Shown here: positions 1 through 9,800 of the stretch, one piece after another | Numbering within the stretch: position 1 is the stretch's first letter | Layout of the letters: each line of letters opens with the position of its first letter | Assembly: GCF_002198715.1 (NCBI RefSeq) | Contig: NZ_MWLK01000036.1 | Span: 218,402 to 282,401, forward strand | DNA length: 64,000 nt | From: Rhodomicrobium sp. R_RK_3 | GTDB lineage: Bacteria > Pseudomonadota > Alphaproteobacteria > Rhizobiales > Rhodomicrobiaceae | Direction: 5' to 3' | Notes under the pieces: generated by a model | The model's input: only the letters and a program-made list of their open reading frames with translations | Databases searched by the model: none | What the model was told of the DNA's origin: nothing | Made by a program: the position numbers and the translations under genes

Positions 1-440
1 GCGGGCGGCGTTGCGGCGGCGGCCTGAGCGGCGGGCGCGGCAGGACCGACCGGAGCGCGCACGGCCCGCATCGGTACAGGCGGTACCTTGTCCTTCTCCG
101 GCTCGTCGCGGGACGCATTGCGCTTATCGTCACGACGCGACCGGCTCGAATCGTCCTGACCGGCGGCCTGGCGCTGGCCGGAGCCGGTGGCGCCGGTCGT
201 CTGTGGACTCTGTGACGAGTTGGAGGATTGGGCCGCCGATGTCGACGCCGACGGCTCGCGCCGGGGGCGCGCCGTGGCATTGCCCTGCGGCTGGGCGGGC
301 TCCTCGATGGCATGCACCTCAGGCCATTTCAGATCGCCGCCGATATTGGTGTATTCCGATGACGCGGACTGCGCGGATGCCCCCGAGGCCCCGAACGCGA
401 CGCTTACAACGAGCGTGACGGCATAGAGTGTCGATCTCAA
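1..440 (-). CDS. Secreted low-complexity protein, C-terminus cut by the window edge
   Basis: I do not recognise this protein. Read on the minus strand from a TTG at 440, the frame is open to the window edge (146 codons visible). The first ~22 residues form a signal peptide ending in ASA, followed by SEYTNIGGDLKWPEVHAIEE and then a long Ser/Gln/Thr/Pro/Arg-rich stretch that looks disordered. The TTG start is supported by a GGAGG Shine-Dalgarno 9 nt upstream and by the signal sequence beginning directly after it; no ATG lies in frame nearby. It is divergent from the TPR gene at 733. Function unknown; a periplasmic or envelope protein is inferred from the export signal. Confidence 0.6.
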   Translation of the reverse strand, partial: MRSTLYAVTLVVSVAFGASGASAQSASSEYTNIGGDLKWPEVHAIEEPAQPQGNATARPRREPSASTSAAQSSNSSQSPQTTGATGSGQRQAAGQDDSSRSRRDDKRNASRDEPEKDKVPPVPMRAVRAPVGPAAPAAQAAAATPP

Positions 441-732
441 AACGTCCGCCCTCCAACCTGGCCTGGCAGCCAAAATGCCCCCCACCTGTCTCGCCCCCGC
501 GCCCAAGGCCATTTGACTATGACCTATTCTTAGCGCACGCTCCGTTATCGGCCGTGATTTTTTTGCCGCAAACATTCACCGCCGGGCATCATTGGTTCTG
601 CCCGCTTTTTTTCCGGAAGCTGTGTCTTTTCCCATCGTGCCGAAAATGTGCGCGGCGGATTGTGTATTTTGGCCACGGAATTTTAGCACTATAGACGATA
701 GCCTCGCACAGCGCATGTAGGGAAATATATCG

Positions 733-2394
733 ATGCATCCCCGTATTCTCTTGGCCGGCCTCATCGTTGCAATGGTGCAACCCTCGCTCGCCGCGACGGA
801 TACCGCTCTGCTGCGGCTGCAAGAAGGCGCGGCGGCCCTGATGCGGGGCAATTTCGACCAGGCCATCACCTCCTACGACCAGGCGCTGAAGGAACCGGAC
901 CTGCCGAGCGCCCGCCTCGCCGGCATTTATAATGACCGCGGCGTCGCCAATTGGCGGCTGGGGCGCCACGAGCCGGCGCTGGCGGATTTCAACAAATCGA
1001 TCGAGCTCTATAACGGCTCGGCGGCGACCTACAACAACCGCGCCAACGTCTATAACGACATGGCCCGCTATTCCGAAGCCATCGCCGATCTCGACCGGGC
1101 GATCGCGCTGGCCCCGGCCTATGGCGCCGCCTACAACAATCGCGGCAATGCCCGTTTCCAGCTCGGCCGCCATGAAGAGGCGCTGGCCGATTACCGCCGC
1201 GCCATCGAGCTGATGCCGACCAATGCCGTGCCTTATAATGGCCGCGCCCAGGCGCAGGAAATGCTCGGCCAGCCCTATGCGGGCCTGCGCTTCATCACCC
1301 GCGCCATTTCGCTGAACGGCAAATATACCGCCGCCTATCGCAACCGCGCGCTGATCCTGCAGCATTTGCAGCGCGACGAGGATGCGCTCGCCGATTATGA
1401 GCGGCTGATCACGCTCGCCCCGGAAGACCCCGAGCTTTATGTCGGGCGCGGCCAAGTGCATCTGCAGCAGAAGAAGATCCAACCGGCGATCAAGGATTTC
1501 TCCAAGGCCATCGAACTCGATCCGCAGAACGCGCAGGCCTTCGCTGGGCGGGGCGCGGCGCATGCCGAGCTGAAGCGGCCGGACCTCGCCATCGCCGATT
1601 TCGACCAGGCCATCAATCTCGACCCGAAACTGGCCGAAGCCTATTACCGCCGCGCCGACGCGCTGTTCCGCTCCGGCAATGCCGACCGCGCCGAGGCCGA
1701 TCTGGTCACCGCCTTGGGGCTGAAGCCGAATTACGCCGAGGTCTACAAGCTGCGCGGCGAGATGGCCGAGGCCAAGGCCGACCCGCAAGGCGCCATAGCC
1801 GCCTATAAGCAGGCCGCCGAATTCGATCCCTTCCTCGAAGGCGTCGCCGAGCCGCTGAAGAAGCTGACCGGGAGCGATGAGAAAACCGCCAAGCCGCTCG
1901 GCGACATCGTCAAGGGCTGGGAGATCGTCAGCCCATCCAAGGGCCGCTTTGTGGCTTTGAACCCGGCCTATCCGCAGCTCAAGGTGCTGCTCGAAATGCA
2001 CGGCCCCGGCCAGCCCGAGATCCTCGACTGGACCGCACTCTCCGAGGGCTTGCGCGGCTTCGGCCTGCTCCGTTACGCGGGCGGGTCGCTGCCGGCCTCG
2101 TCCTCGGATGCGGGACGGCACGAACTTGTGGCCATCGTCGATCTGCGCAAGAATATGGTCGTCTCGATCGAGCCGCATATCGCGGGCGAGGCCAAGGCGA
2201 AATGGGACTGGTCGCCGACCGGTGTCGTCGTCACCGATGCCGAAGGCGTCATCAGCGCGCATGAGCTGCGCCCGGCCCCGAAGCCGAAACCTGTACCCGT
2301 TGCCCAGGACCGCCCCTGGTATGAGGACAGCCGGGGGGGCGGCGGAGGCGGCGGACATCGGTCGCGTGGTCTGTTCGACTGGCTGTTCAGATAG
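733..2394 (+). CDS. Secreted tetratricopeptide-repeat protein
   Basis: 553-residue exported TPR protein. Residues 1-20 are a signal peptide (hydrophobic stretch, cleavage after SLA). Residues ~25-370 contain about ten consecutive TPR units of 34 residues with the usual G-Y-A-F-A-P spacing (for example YNNRGNARFQLGRHEEALAD). A globular region (~395-505) follows, then a Pro/Lys segment, a run of eight glycines and a short basic-aromatic end (RGLFDWLFR). TPR arrays are protein-interaction scaffolds; no catalytic motif is visible. It lies 12 bp before the depolymerase-like gene in the same direction, so the two are probably cotranscribed. The partner and pathway are not evident. Confidence 0.85.
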   Translation: MHPRILLAGLIVAMVQPSLAATDTALLRLQEGAAALMRGNFDQAITSYDQALKEPDLPSARLAGIYNDRGVANWRLGRHEPALADFNKSIELYNGSAATYNNRANVYNDMARYSEAIADLDRAIALAPAYGAAYNNRGNARFQLGRHEEALADYRRAIELMPTNAVPYNGRAQAQEMLGQPYAGLRFITRAISLNGKYTAAYRNRALILQHLQRDEDALADYERLITLAPEDPELYVGRGQVHLQQKKIQPAIKDFSKAIELDPQNAQAFAGRGAAHAELKRPDLAIADFDQAINLDPKLAEAYYRRADALFRSGNADRAEADLVTALGLKPNYAEVYKLRGEMAEAKADPQGAIAAYKQAAEFDPFLEGVAEPLKKLTGSDEKTAKPLGDIVKGWEIVSPSKGRFVALNPAYPQLKVLLEMHGPGQPEILDWTALSEGLRGFGLLRYAGGSLPASSSDAGRHELVAIVDLRKNMVVSIEPHIAGEAKAKWDWSPTGVVVTDAEGVISAHELRPAPKPKPVPVAQDRPWYEDSRGGGGGGGHRSRGLFDWLFR

Positions 2395-2406
2395 CAAGAG
2401 GCTGCC

Positions 2407-3483
2407 ATGGCTGCGCCTGCCCGTCGCGGCACCTTCCGGGCCGCGGCCCTTTTCGTTTTCTCGCTCCTATCTCTGAGGCCGTCCCTGGCCGAGCCCTTGC
2501 CGGGCGTCAGCGCCGACCTGATGCGCACTTCGGTGTCGGGATTGTCGTCCGGCGCCTATATGGCCGGGCAGTTCCAGGTCGCCTATTCGCAAATCGTCAT
2601 CGGCGCCGGGCTGGTGGCGGGCGGTCCCTATGGCTGCGCCGACACGCCGGGCACGGAACTCAACCCGTTCTGGTTGGTGGTGCTGAGCTGGAACCTCGCC
2701 CGCGCCGAAAATAAATGCATGGAGGACGGCTGGTTCTTCTCCACCGTGCCGGACCCGAAGGACCTGCTCGCCCGCGCCAAGCGCCTGGAGGAGGAAGGCC
2801 GTATCGATCCCCTCAAGAGCCTTGCGCAGGACAAGCTCTATCTGTTTTCCAGCCGCAAGGACGACACCATCGAATCCGGCGTCGTCGAGGCGGCAGCCGA
2901 GTTTTACCGCCGCGCCGGCATCCAGGCGGCCAACACCGATTTCGTCATCCATGACAAGGCTGCGCACGCGTTTCTGACCGAGTCGCAAGGGCTTGCCTGC
3001 GGCACGACGGGCACGCCCTTCATCAATGATTGCGACTACGATCAGGCCGGCGCCATCCTCGAGCGGCTGATGGGGCCGCTCAAGCCGGCGGGCGAGGCCG
3101 TCGAGGCCCATTTCCAGCGCTTCGAGCAGCGCCCCTTCCTCGACCGGCTGCCAGATGCCGATTTCGACGATGAGGGCCTCGTCTACATCCCCGCCGAATG
3201 CCGAACGCAGGGCGGCTGCGCGGTGCATATCGTCTTCCACGGCTGCAAGCAGGGCCTCGCCGCCATCGGCGAGCAGTTCGTCAAGGGTTCCGGCTATGCG
3301 CGTTGGGCGGAGACCAACCGCATCATTCTGCTGTTCCCCCAGGTGAAGCCCGGCCCTCTCAATCCCAATGGCTGCTGGGATTGGTGGGGCTTTACCGGCC
3401 GCGAATTCCTGGAACGTCAGGCACCGCAAATGCGCGGCGTCCGCCGAATGCTGGAGCGCCTGACCGAGGCGCCTTCGCCGTAA
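2407..3483 (+). CDS. Secreted PHB-depolymerase-like serine hydrolase
   Basis: 358-residue alpha/beta-hydrolase of the extracellular short-chain-length polyhydroxyalkanoate depolymerase type (type 2 catalytic domain). The signal peptide is residues ~1-28. The lipase box G-L-S-S-G at residues 45-49 gives Ser47 as probable nucleophile, set unusually close to the mature N-terminus as is typical of type 2 domains. The segment VHIVFHGCKQGL and the C-terminal NPNGCWDWWGFTG are family signatures. No substrate-binding or linker domain follows the catalytic domain, so binding to native polymer granules is doubtful and short esters are also possible substrates. It follows the TPR gene by 12 bp. The family assignment is secure; the substrate is inferred. 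Confidence 0.8.
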   Translation: MAAPARRGTFRAAALFVFSLLSLRPSLAEPLPGVSADLMRTSVSGLSSGAYMAGQFQVAYSQIVIGAGLVAGGPYGCADTPGTELNPFWLVVLSWNLARAENKCMEDGWFFSTVPDPKDLLARAKRLEEEGRIDPLKSLAQDKLYLFSSRKDDTIESGVVEAAAEFYRRAGIQAANTDFVIHDKAAHAFLTESQGLACGTTGTPFINDCDYDQAGAILERLMGPLKPAGEAVEAHFQRFEQRPFLDRLPDADFDDEGLVYIPAECRTQGGCAVHIVFHGCKQGLAAIGEQFVKGSGYARWAETNRIILLFPQVKPGPLNPNGCWDWWGFTGREFLERQAPQMRGVRRMLERLTEAPSP

Positions 3484-3592
3484 GCGCCCGGCCGACCGCG
3501 GCGTTTTGACCAGCCATCGCGGCAATGAGACTTGCGCGCCCGCCCGGTGATCCGTTACAAGGGATTAACTTATCTCGGCGACACTTCAGTCG

Positions 3593-3724
3593 ATGGCGGC
3601 AGTGACCAACGATCGCAACAGGCATGACGAGACCGGAACGGGCGCTTTCGCTGCCCGCGCCATTCGCTTGCCCGCGTCCGCCGCCCGCAATTCGCTTGCG
3701 CTCCTGCTCCTTATTCGCCCCTGA
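3593..3724 (+). CDS. Leucine-rich leader peptide upstream of leuA
   Basis: Small ORF of 43 codons, ATG 3593 to TGA 3722-3724 (a GTG at 3602 is an alternative start). Its end reads NSLALLLLIRP: five Leu and one Ile in nine codons, directly before the stop. That is the signature of an amino-acid-sensing leader peptide, and it sits about 100 nt before leuA. The Leu/Ile codons overlap a segment (3708-3718) that can pair perfectly with the leuA ribosome-binding region (3811-3821). The stop codon lies inside the left arm of a 12-bp stem (3718-3756). The peptide itself probably has no function beyond ribosome positioning. The start codon is uncertain because no strong Shine-Dalgarno is seen. Confidence 0.7.
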   Translation: MAAVTNDRNRHDETGTGAFAARAIRLPASAARNSLALLLLIRP

Positions 3725-3821
3725 GCGCCGTCTGGCTGCGGCTGGGCGCTTAGGGGTTCGAGCTTGCTGACGATGCGCAACAGTCCCGGCCCACAACCGA
3801 CCCGCCGGACGCGAATAAGGA
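3708..3821 (+). promoter_or_regulatory. leuA translational attenuator (leader codon : RBS pairing plus central stem)
   Basis: Two features are visible. First, 3708-3718 (end of the leader ORF, Leu-Leu-Ile codons) is perfectly complementary over 11 nt to 3811-3821, which contains the AAGG Shine-Dalgarno 8 nt before the leuA ATG. Second, a 12-bp stem pairs 3718-3729 with 3745-3756 (one G-U) and overlaps the leader stop codon; it lacks a proper T tract, so it is a poor intrinsic terminator. Inference: a ribosome stalled at the Leu codons under leucine shortage would block the long-range pairing and free the leuA start; efficient leader translation would allow sequestration. The pairing is seen; the mechanism is inferred. 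Confidence 0.6.
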
Positions 3822-3828
3822 TTTTGCC

Positions 3829-5418
3829 ATGACCACCGAAGCGAATGAGCCCGAAGCCGCGCGCGTAAACCGCGACGCCGATAACCGCGTCTTCATCTTC
3901 GACACCACCTTGCGCGACGGCGAGCAATCGCCCGGCGCCTCGATGACGCTGGAAGAGAAGATCCAGGTCGCCGAACTTTTGGACGAAATGGGCGTCGACA
4001 TTATCGAGGCAGGCTTCCCGATCGCCTCGAACGGCGATTTCCAGGCGGTGTCCGAGATCAGCAAGACGGTGCAGAAGGCCGTCGTCTGCGGCTTGGCCCG
4101 CGCCGGGCTGAAGGACATCGACCGGGCCGGCGAAGCGTTGAAGGATGCAAAGCGCCCGCGCATCCATACGTTCATCGGCACCTCGCCCTTGCACCGGCAA
4201 TATCAGCTCAACATGGACCAGGAGCAGGTCTATGAGGCCGTCGTCGCCTCGGTGACGCGGGCCCGCTCGTATACGGATGACGTCGAATGGTCGGCGATGG
4301 ATGCGACCCGCACCGAGCCCGAATATTTGCGCCGCGTCGTCGAGGCCGCGATCAAGGCAGGCGCGACCACCATCAACATCCCCGATACGGTCGGCTATAC
4401 GACGCCGGAAGAATTTTATACCCTCATCAAGATGCTGCGCGAAGAGGTGCCGGGCGGCGATGGCGTGATCTTCTCGACCCATTGCCACAATGATCTCGGC
4501 TTGGCGGTCGCCAATTCGCTGGCGGGCCTGCGCGCCGGCGCCCGGCAGATCGAATGCACCATCAACGGCCTCGGCGAGCGGGCCGGCAACGCCGCGCTGG
4601 AAGAAGTCGTGATGGCTATCAACACCCGCAACGACGTGCTGCCCTATTGGACCGGCGTCGATTCCCGTTATATCGCCCGCGCCTCGAAGCTGGTCTCTGC
4701 CGTCTCGGCGTTTCCGGTGCAGTACAACAAGGCCATCGTCGGCAAGAATGCCTTCGCGCATGAAAGCGGCATCCACCAGGACGGCGTACTGAAGAACGCC
4801 CAGACCTACGAAATCATGACGCCGGAAAGCGTCGGCCTGAAAGAATCGTCGCTGGTGATGGGCAAGCATTCCGGCCGCCACGCCTTGCGCGAAAAGCTGC
4901 GCGAGATGGGCTATGAGCTGGGCGACAACGCCTTCGAGGCCGCCTTCCAGAGCATGAAAGACCTCGCCGACAAGAAGAAGCATGTGTTCGACGAGGACCT
5001 GGAAGCCATCGTCGACCAGAACGTCGCCACAGCGCATGACCGCATCAAGGTCTTGTCGCTGACCGTCATCGCCGGCACCGGCGGCCCGCAGCGCGCCACG
5101 ATCACGCTCGACATCGACGGCCAGCACCACACCGCCGAGCGCACCGGCGACGGCCCGGTCGATGCCACCTTCAAGGCCATCCAGTCGCTGTTCCCGCACG
5201 AGGCGCGGCTCCAGCTCTATCAGGTGCACGCCGTCACCGAGGGCACCGATGCGCAGGCGGAGGTCAGCGTCCGGCTCGAAGAGGCGGGCAAGACGGTGAC
5301 CGGGCGCGGTTCCGACACCGACACGATGGTCGCCTCGGCGCGTGCCTATATCAGCGCGCTCAACAAACTGATGACCCGCCGCGAAAAGAATGCTCCCGGC
5401 GCGATGATGGCGATTTAA
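3829..5418 (+). CDS. leuA: 2-isopropylmalate synthase
   Basis: 529 residues. Condenses acetyl-CoA with 2-oxoisovalerate, the committed step of leucine synthesis. The DRE-TIM barrel starts with DTTLRDGEQSPGASM (residues ~25-39, Arg/Asp of the active site). The metal-binding HCHNDLGLA is at ~218-226, followed by the GLGERAGNA loop. The C-terminal ~130 residues form the LeuA dimer/leucine-binding regulatory domain (LSLTVIAGTGGPQRATITL onward), so feedback inhibition by leucine is expected. The length is normal for the long bacterial type. It is preceded by a Leu-rich leader peptide and followed by a hairpin shared with the convergent downstream gene. Confidence 0.97.
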   Translation: MTTEANEPEAARVNRDADNRVFIFDTTLRDGEQSPGASMTLEEKIQVAELLDEMGVDIIEAGFPIASNGDFQAVSEISKTVQKAVVCGLARAGLKDIDRAGEALKDAKRPRIHTFIGTSPLHRQYQLNMDQEQVYEAVVASVTRARSYTDDVEWSAMDATRTEPEYLRRVVEAAIKAGATTINIPDTVGYTTPEEFYTLIKMLREEVPGGDGVIFSTHCHNDLGLAVANSLAGLRAGARQIECTINGLGERAGNAALEEVVMAINTRNDVLPYWTGVDSRYIARASKLVSAVSAFPVQYNKAIVGKNAFAHESGIHQDGVLKNAQTYEIMTPESVGLKESSLVMGKHSGRHALREKLREMGYELGDNAFEAAFQSMKDLADKKKHVFDEDLEAIVDQNVATAHDRIKVLSLTVIAGTGGPQRATITLDIDGQHHTAERTGDGPVDATFKAIQSLFPHEARLQLYQVHAVTEGTDAQAEVSVRLEEAGKTVTGRGSDTDTMVASARAYISALNKLMTRREKNAPGAMMAI

Positions 5419-5434
5419 GGCGGATAGCAGACTG

Positions 5435-5466
5435 CGGATCGGGCGGCGTCTACCGCCCCCGATCCG
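5435..5466. terminator. Hairpin between convergent genes
   Basis: A strong GC-rich inverted repeat with one bulge (arms 5435-5446 and 5453-5466, loop around GTCTA) lies between the stop codons of leuA and the convergent enoyl-CoA isomerase gene. There is no clear T tract on either strand, so it is a possible bidirectional or Rho-assisted end signal rather than a classical terminator. Confidence 0.4.
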
Positions 5467-5475
5467 AGATCATCA

Positions 5476-6213
5476 TCACCGCTTGAAAAACGCCTCGAAG
5501 GCCGCGCGGGCTTCCGGCGAGCGCAGCCGGTCGTTGAAATGCGCGCCCTCCACCTGCATCCGCGCGCCGATCGCCTCGACATCGCGCAGCAGCTTCTTCG
5601 TAATCCGCATCGCCTCGGCCGGGCGCAGGCACACCTCGCGCGCCAGCTTGCGCGCCCGCGCCTCAACCTCTTCGCGCGGGGCGGCTTCCGTCGCGAGGCC
5701 GGCTTGCGCCGCTTCCGTACCGCTCATCGGCTGGCCGAGCGCCAGCATCATGAAGGCCCGCGCATGGCCGATCCGCGCCGGCAGCAGCAGCGAGGATGCC
5801 GCCTCCGGCGTCAGCCCGAGGGCGGTGAACGGCGTGCTCAGCCGCGCCTCCTCCGCCATGATGACGATGTCGCAATGCAAGAGCATGGTCGCGCCGACGC
5901 CGACGCCATTGCCGGTGACGGCCGCAATCAGCGGCTTCTCCGCCGTGGCGATGGCGCGCAGGAACCGCTCGACGTGGCGCGGCTCGCCGCCCGTGGCGAT
6001 GGCCGCGAAATCGGACAGGTCGTTGCCGGCGGTGAACATGTCGCCCTCGGCGGTGAAGAGTATCGCCTTGGTCTCGGCGTCCTTCTGGGCGGCCTCCAGC
6101 GCGTCGGCAGCGATGCCGTACATGGCGTTGGTCAGCGCGTTCTTCTTCGCCGGACGGTTGAAGCGGATCTCGACGACGCCGTCTTCACGCTTCACCAGAA
6201 TGTCTTCGCTCAT
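5476..6213 (-). CDS. Enoyl-CoA hydratase/isomerase family protein, PECI-like
   Basis: 245-residue crotonase-fold protein. The oxyanion-hole region reads AEGDMFTAGNDLSDF. The two glutamates of classical enoyl-CoA hydratase are absent at their usual places (PFTALGL instead of PEVxLG; FMMLALG instead of MEMVLTG). Instead the motif TPEAASS resembles the SPEGCSS active-site segment of delta3,delta2-enoyl-CoA isomerases of the PECI type. I therefore favour an isomerase acting on unsaturated acyl-CoAs. It overlaps the upstream MarR gene by 4 bp (ATGA), so the two form an operon and the regulator probably responds to an acyl-CoA or aromatic compound. Substrate unknown. Confidence 0.8.
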   Translation of the reverse strand: MSEDILVKREDGVVEIRFNRPAKKNALTNAMYGIAADALEAAQKDAETKAILFTAEGDMFTAGNDLSDFAAIATGGEPRHVERFLRAIATAEKPLIAAVTGNGVGVGATMLLHCDIVIMAEEARLSTPFTALGLTPEAASSLLLPARIGHARAFMMLALGQPMSGTEAAQAGLATEAAPREEVEARARKLAREVCLRPAEAMRITKKLLRDVEAIGARMQVEGAHFNDRLRSPEARAAFEAFFKR

Positions 6214-6641
6214 CGGGTTTCCTCCATCTCGATCAATCGTTGCAGCCAGCCCGTCACCACGGCGAATTGCTCATCGCTCAGCCCCGCCGCCATCCGCGCA
6301 TTGAACGCCTGCGCCCGCGCCGCCGCCTCGCGCCGCACCTTCCGGCCGCGCTCCGACAGCGCCAGCATGGCATAGCGGGAATCATTTGGCGTCGTTTGCC
6401 GGACAATCAAACCGGCCTTCTCCAACCGCTGCGCGAAGGCCGAAGCCGCCGACTGGGCGATCCGCAGGCGCGTCGCCATGTCATTGACGCTGATCGCGCC
6501 CTCGGCCGGAATGGCGAACAGTGCGCCGGTCTGCGCACCGGTAATGTCGAGATCGCGCAAACCCGCATCCGCCGCCGCTGTCGCCCGCCGGTAGGCGAGA
6601 GAGAGGAGCCAGAACAGCCGTTTGTCGGGGGGCGTGACCAT
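6210..6641 (-). CDS. MarR-family transcriptional regulator
   Basis: 143-residue winged-helix regulator from the ATG at 6641; an in-frame TTG at 6659 would add six residues. The recognition region is NDMATRLRIAQSAASAFAQRLEKAGLIVRQ and the wing is TPNDSRYAMLALSERGRKV, the typical MarR order, with flanking dimerisation helices. Its stop overlaps the start of the PECI-like gene, so it most likely regulates that operon and perhaps the divergent 5-oxoprolinase gene across the 206-bp spacer. The effector is unknown. Confidence 0.85.
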   Translation of the reverse strand: MVTPPDKRLFWLLSLAYRRATAAADAGLRDLDITGAQTGALFAIPAEGAISVNDMATRLRIAQSAASAFAQRLEKAGLIVRQTTPNDSRYAMLALSERGRKVRREAAARAQAFNARMAAGLSDEQFAVVTGWLQRLIEMEETR

Positions 6642-6847
6642 GGCGCCAGCATAACGCAATTCGATCGCAAGTGATACATCGCTACAGATGGAACGCAGGC
6701 CCGCGACAACACACCCCGCGTTTATGCCTCATCAAGGGCGGCGAACAGTGGCATTATCCGGCGCAACTCCAGGCCGCAGCACTATAATCGCCGGTCAGGG
6801 GCCGCCCCCGGGAGGCAAGCCCGAGCGCCATTGAGACGGATGAGCAG

Positions 6848-9800
6848 ATGACAGAGCGCCTTTGGAATTTCTGGGTCGATCGCGGCGGCACCTTTACCGA
6901 CGTGATCGGATCGGCGCCCGACGGCTCGCTGCACTCCGCCAAGCTGCTCTCCGAAAACCCCGGTGCCTATCGCGACGCCGCCGTGCAGGGCATCCGGCAA
7001 TTGCTCGGCCTCGCGCCCGGCGAGCGCATCGCCAAGGGCAGCATCGGCGAAGTCCGCATGGGCACGACCGTCGCCACAAACGCGCTGCTCGAGCGGCGCG
7101 GCGAGCCGACCGCCCTCATCATCACCAAGGGCTTTCGCGACGCGCTGCGCATTGGCTATCAGGCGCGGGCGGATATTTTCGCCAAGATGATCGTCAAGCC
7201 GGACCAGCTTTACGACCGCGTCGTCGAAATCGGCGAGCGCATCCTGGCCGACGGCACCGTGGAGCAGGCGCTCGACCCGGAAGAGGCGCGGCAGGCGCTC
7301 GCCGCCATCGAGGCGGAAGGCTTCAAGTCGGTCGCCATCGTCTTCATGCACGCATATCGCTATCCGCAGCACGAGGAGGCGGTGGCGCAGATCGCGCGCG
7401 GCATGGCCTTCCCGCAAGTCTCCGTCAGCCATGAGACCAGCCCGCTGGTCAAGCTGGTCGGGCGCGGCGACACCACCGTGGTCGATGCCTATCTCTCGCC
7501 GATCCTGCGCCGCTACGTCGCCCAGGTCGAGGAGGAGCTGGAGGCCGAGCGCACGGGGGCGCGGGTGAAATTCATGATGTCGTCGGGCGGGCTGACGGCG
7601 GCAAAACTGTTCCAGGGCAAGGACGCGATCCTGTCGGGTCCGGCGGGCGGCGTGGTGGCGATGGCGCGGACCGGCGCCGCCGCCGGCTTCGACAAGGTGA
7701 TCGGCTTCGACATGGGCGGCACCTCGACGGACGTCGCCCATTTTGACGGCGTCTATGAGCGGACGCTGGAAACAGAGGTCGCCGGCGTCAGGATGCGCTC
7801 GCCGATGATGCTGATCCACACCGTGGCGGCGGGCGGCGGCTCGATCCTGCATTATGACGGCGCGCGCTTCCGCGTCGGCCCGGATTCGGCGGGCGCCAAT
7901 CCGGGACCGGCCTGCTACCGCCAGGGCGGCCCGCTCGCCGTCACCGACGCCAATGCCATGGTCGGCAAGCTGATCCCCGATTTCTTCCCGCCGATCTTCG
8001 GTCCCGGCCAGGATCAGCCGCTCGACACCGAAATCGTGCGCGAAAAATTCAAGCAACTGGCCGAGGATATCGGCGACGGGCGCTCGGCCGAAGAGGTCGC
8101 CGACGGCTTCCTCAAGATCGCCGTCGCCAACATGGCCGAGGCGATCAAGAAAATCTCGGTGCAGCGCGGTTATGACGTGACGCGCTATGTGCTCAACGCC
8201 TTCGGCGGCGCGAGCGGCCAGCATGCCTGCCAGGTGGCGGACGCGCTCTCCATCAAGAAAGTGCTGATCCATCCGTTTTCCGGCCTGCTCTCCGCCTATG
8301 GCATGGGGCTCGCCGACGTCCGCGCCGTGCGGCAAAAGGCGCTCGAGGTTCCGCTTGATGACGCGGCGCTGGCCGATATCGGCGCAATCGCTGCAGAGCT
8401 CGGCCACGATACCCGCAAGGAAATCCGCAACCAGTACATTGCCGACGCCCATGTGACCGCGCATGTCACCGCCCATATCCGCTATGCCGGCACCGACACG
8501 ACGCTCGACGTGCCCGCTTTCTCGGCGGATGGCGGCGAGGATTTCGCCAAGGCCGCGATGGCAATGAGCGTCGCGGCGATGAAAAGCGCCTTCGAGGTCG
8601 CGCACAAGGCCCGCTTCGGCTTCATCGACGAGAGCAAAAGCCTGATCGTCGAGGCGATTTCGGTCGAAGCCGTCGGCGGCGGCTCCACCATCGCGGAGAC
8701 CGAGCTGGCGCCGGACGATGCGCCCTTGCCGGAGCCAGCCCGCGCGACCCGTTTCTTCTCCGATGGCGCATGGCGCGACGCCGTCGTCTACACCCGCGCC
8801 CAGCTCAAGCCCGGTCACATCGTCAACGGCCCCGCCTTGCTGATCGAGGACCACCAGACCGTCGTCATCGAGCATGGCTGGCGCGCCGAGCTCACCGCGC
8901 TCGACCATCTCGTGCTCGACCGCGCCGTGCCGCTCCCGGCCCGCACGGCCATCGGCACCCATGCCGACCCGGTGATGCTGGAGATCTTCAACAATCTCTT
9001 CATGTCGATCGCCGAGCAGATGGGCGTGACGCTGCAGAACACCGCCTATTCCGTGAACATCAAGGAGCGGCTCGACTTCTCCTGCGCCGTGTTCGACCAG
9101 AATGCCGCGCTCGTCGCCAATGCGCCGCACATGCCGGTGCATCTGGGCTCGATGGACCGCTCGGTCGAAAGCGTGATCCGCAACAACGCCGTCATCCGCC
9201 CCGGCGACGTCTTCGCCATCAACGCTCCTTATAATGGCGGCACCCATCTGCCCGACATCACGGTCTGCTCGCCGGTCTTCGACGATGCCGGCGAGACGCT
9301 GCTGTTCTGGGTCGCCTCGCGCGGCCACCATGCCGATGTCGGCGGCATCGCGCCGGGCTCGATGTCGCCGCTCGCCACCACCATCGAGGAGGAAGGCGTC
9401 TATATCGACAATTTCAAGCTGGTCGATCAGGGCCATTTCCGCGAGGCGGAGCTGATCGCGCTGCTGACCGGCGCCAAATATCCCGTCCGCAACGTCGTGC
9501 AGAACGTCAACGACCTGAAGGCGCAGATCGCCGCCAATGCCAAGGGCGTCGCCGAACTGCGGCGGATGGTTGCGCATTTCGGGCTCGGCGTGGTCGAGGC
9601 TTATATGGGCCACGTGCAGGACAACGCGGCCGAAAGCGTGCGCAAGGTCTTGGAGCGCCTTCCGGCGGAAGCCGCCTTCGCCTATGAGATGGACCAGGGC
9701 TGCGTCATCAATCTGCGCATCACGGTCGACCGCGAGGCGCGCGAGGCGACCGTCGATTTCACTGGCACCTCGCCCCAGCGCGACGACAATTTCAACGCGC

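Noticed and set aside
3718-3756. Simple Rho-independent terminator before leuA
   Set aside because: The stem is strong but is followed by TTCGAGC, not a T tract, so it is treated as part of a larger attenuator structure.
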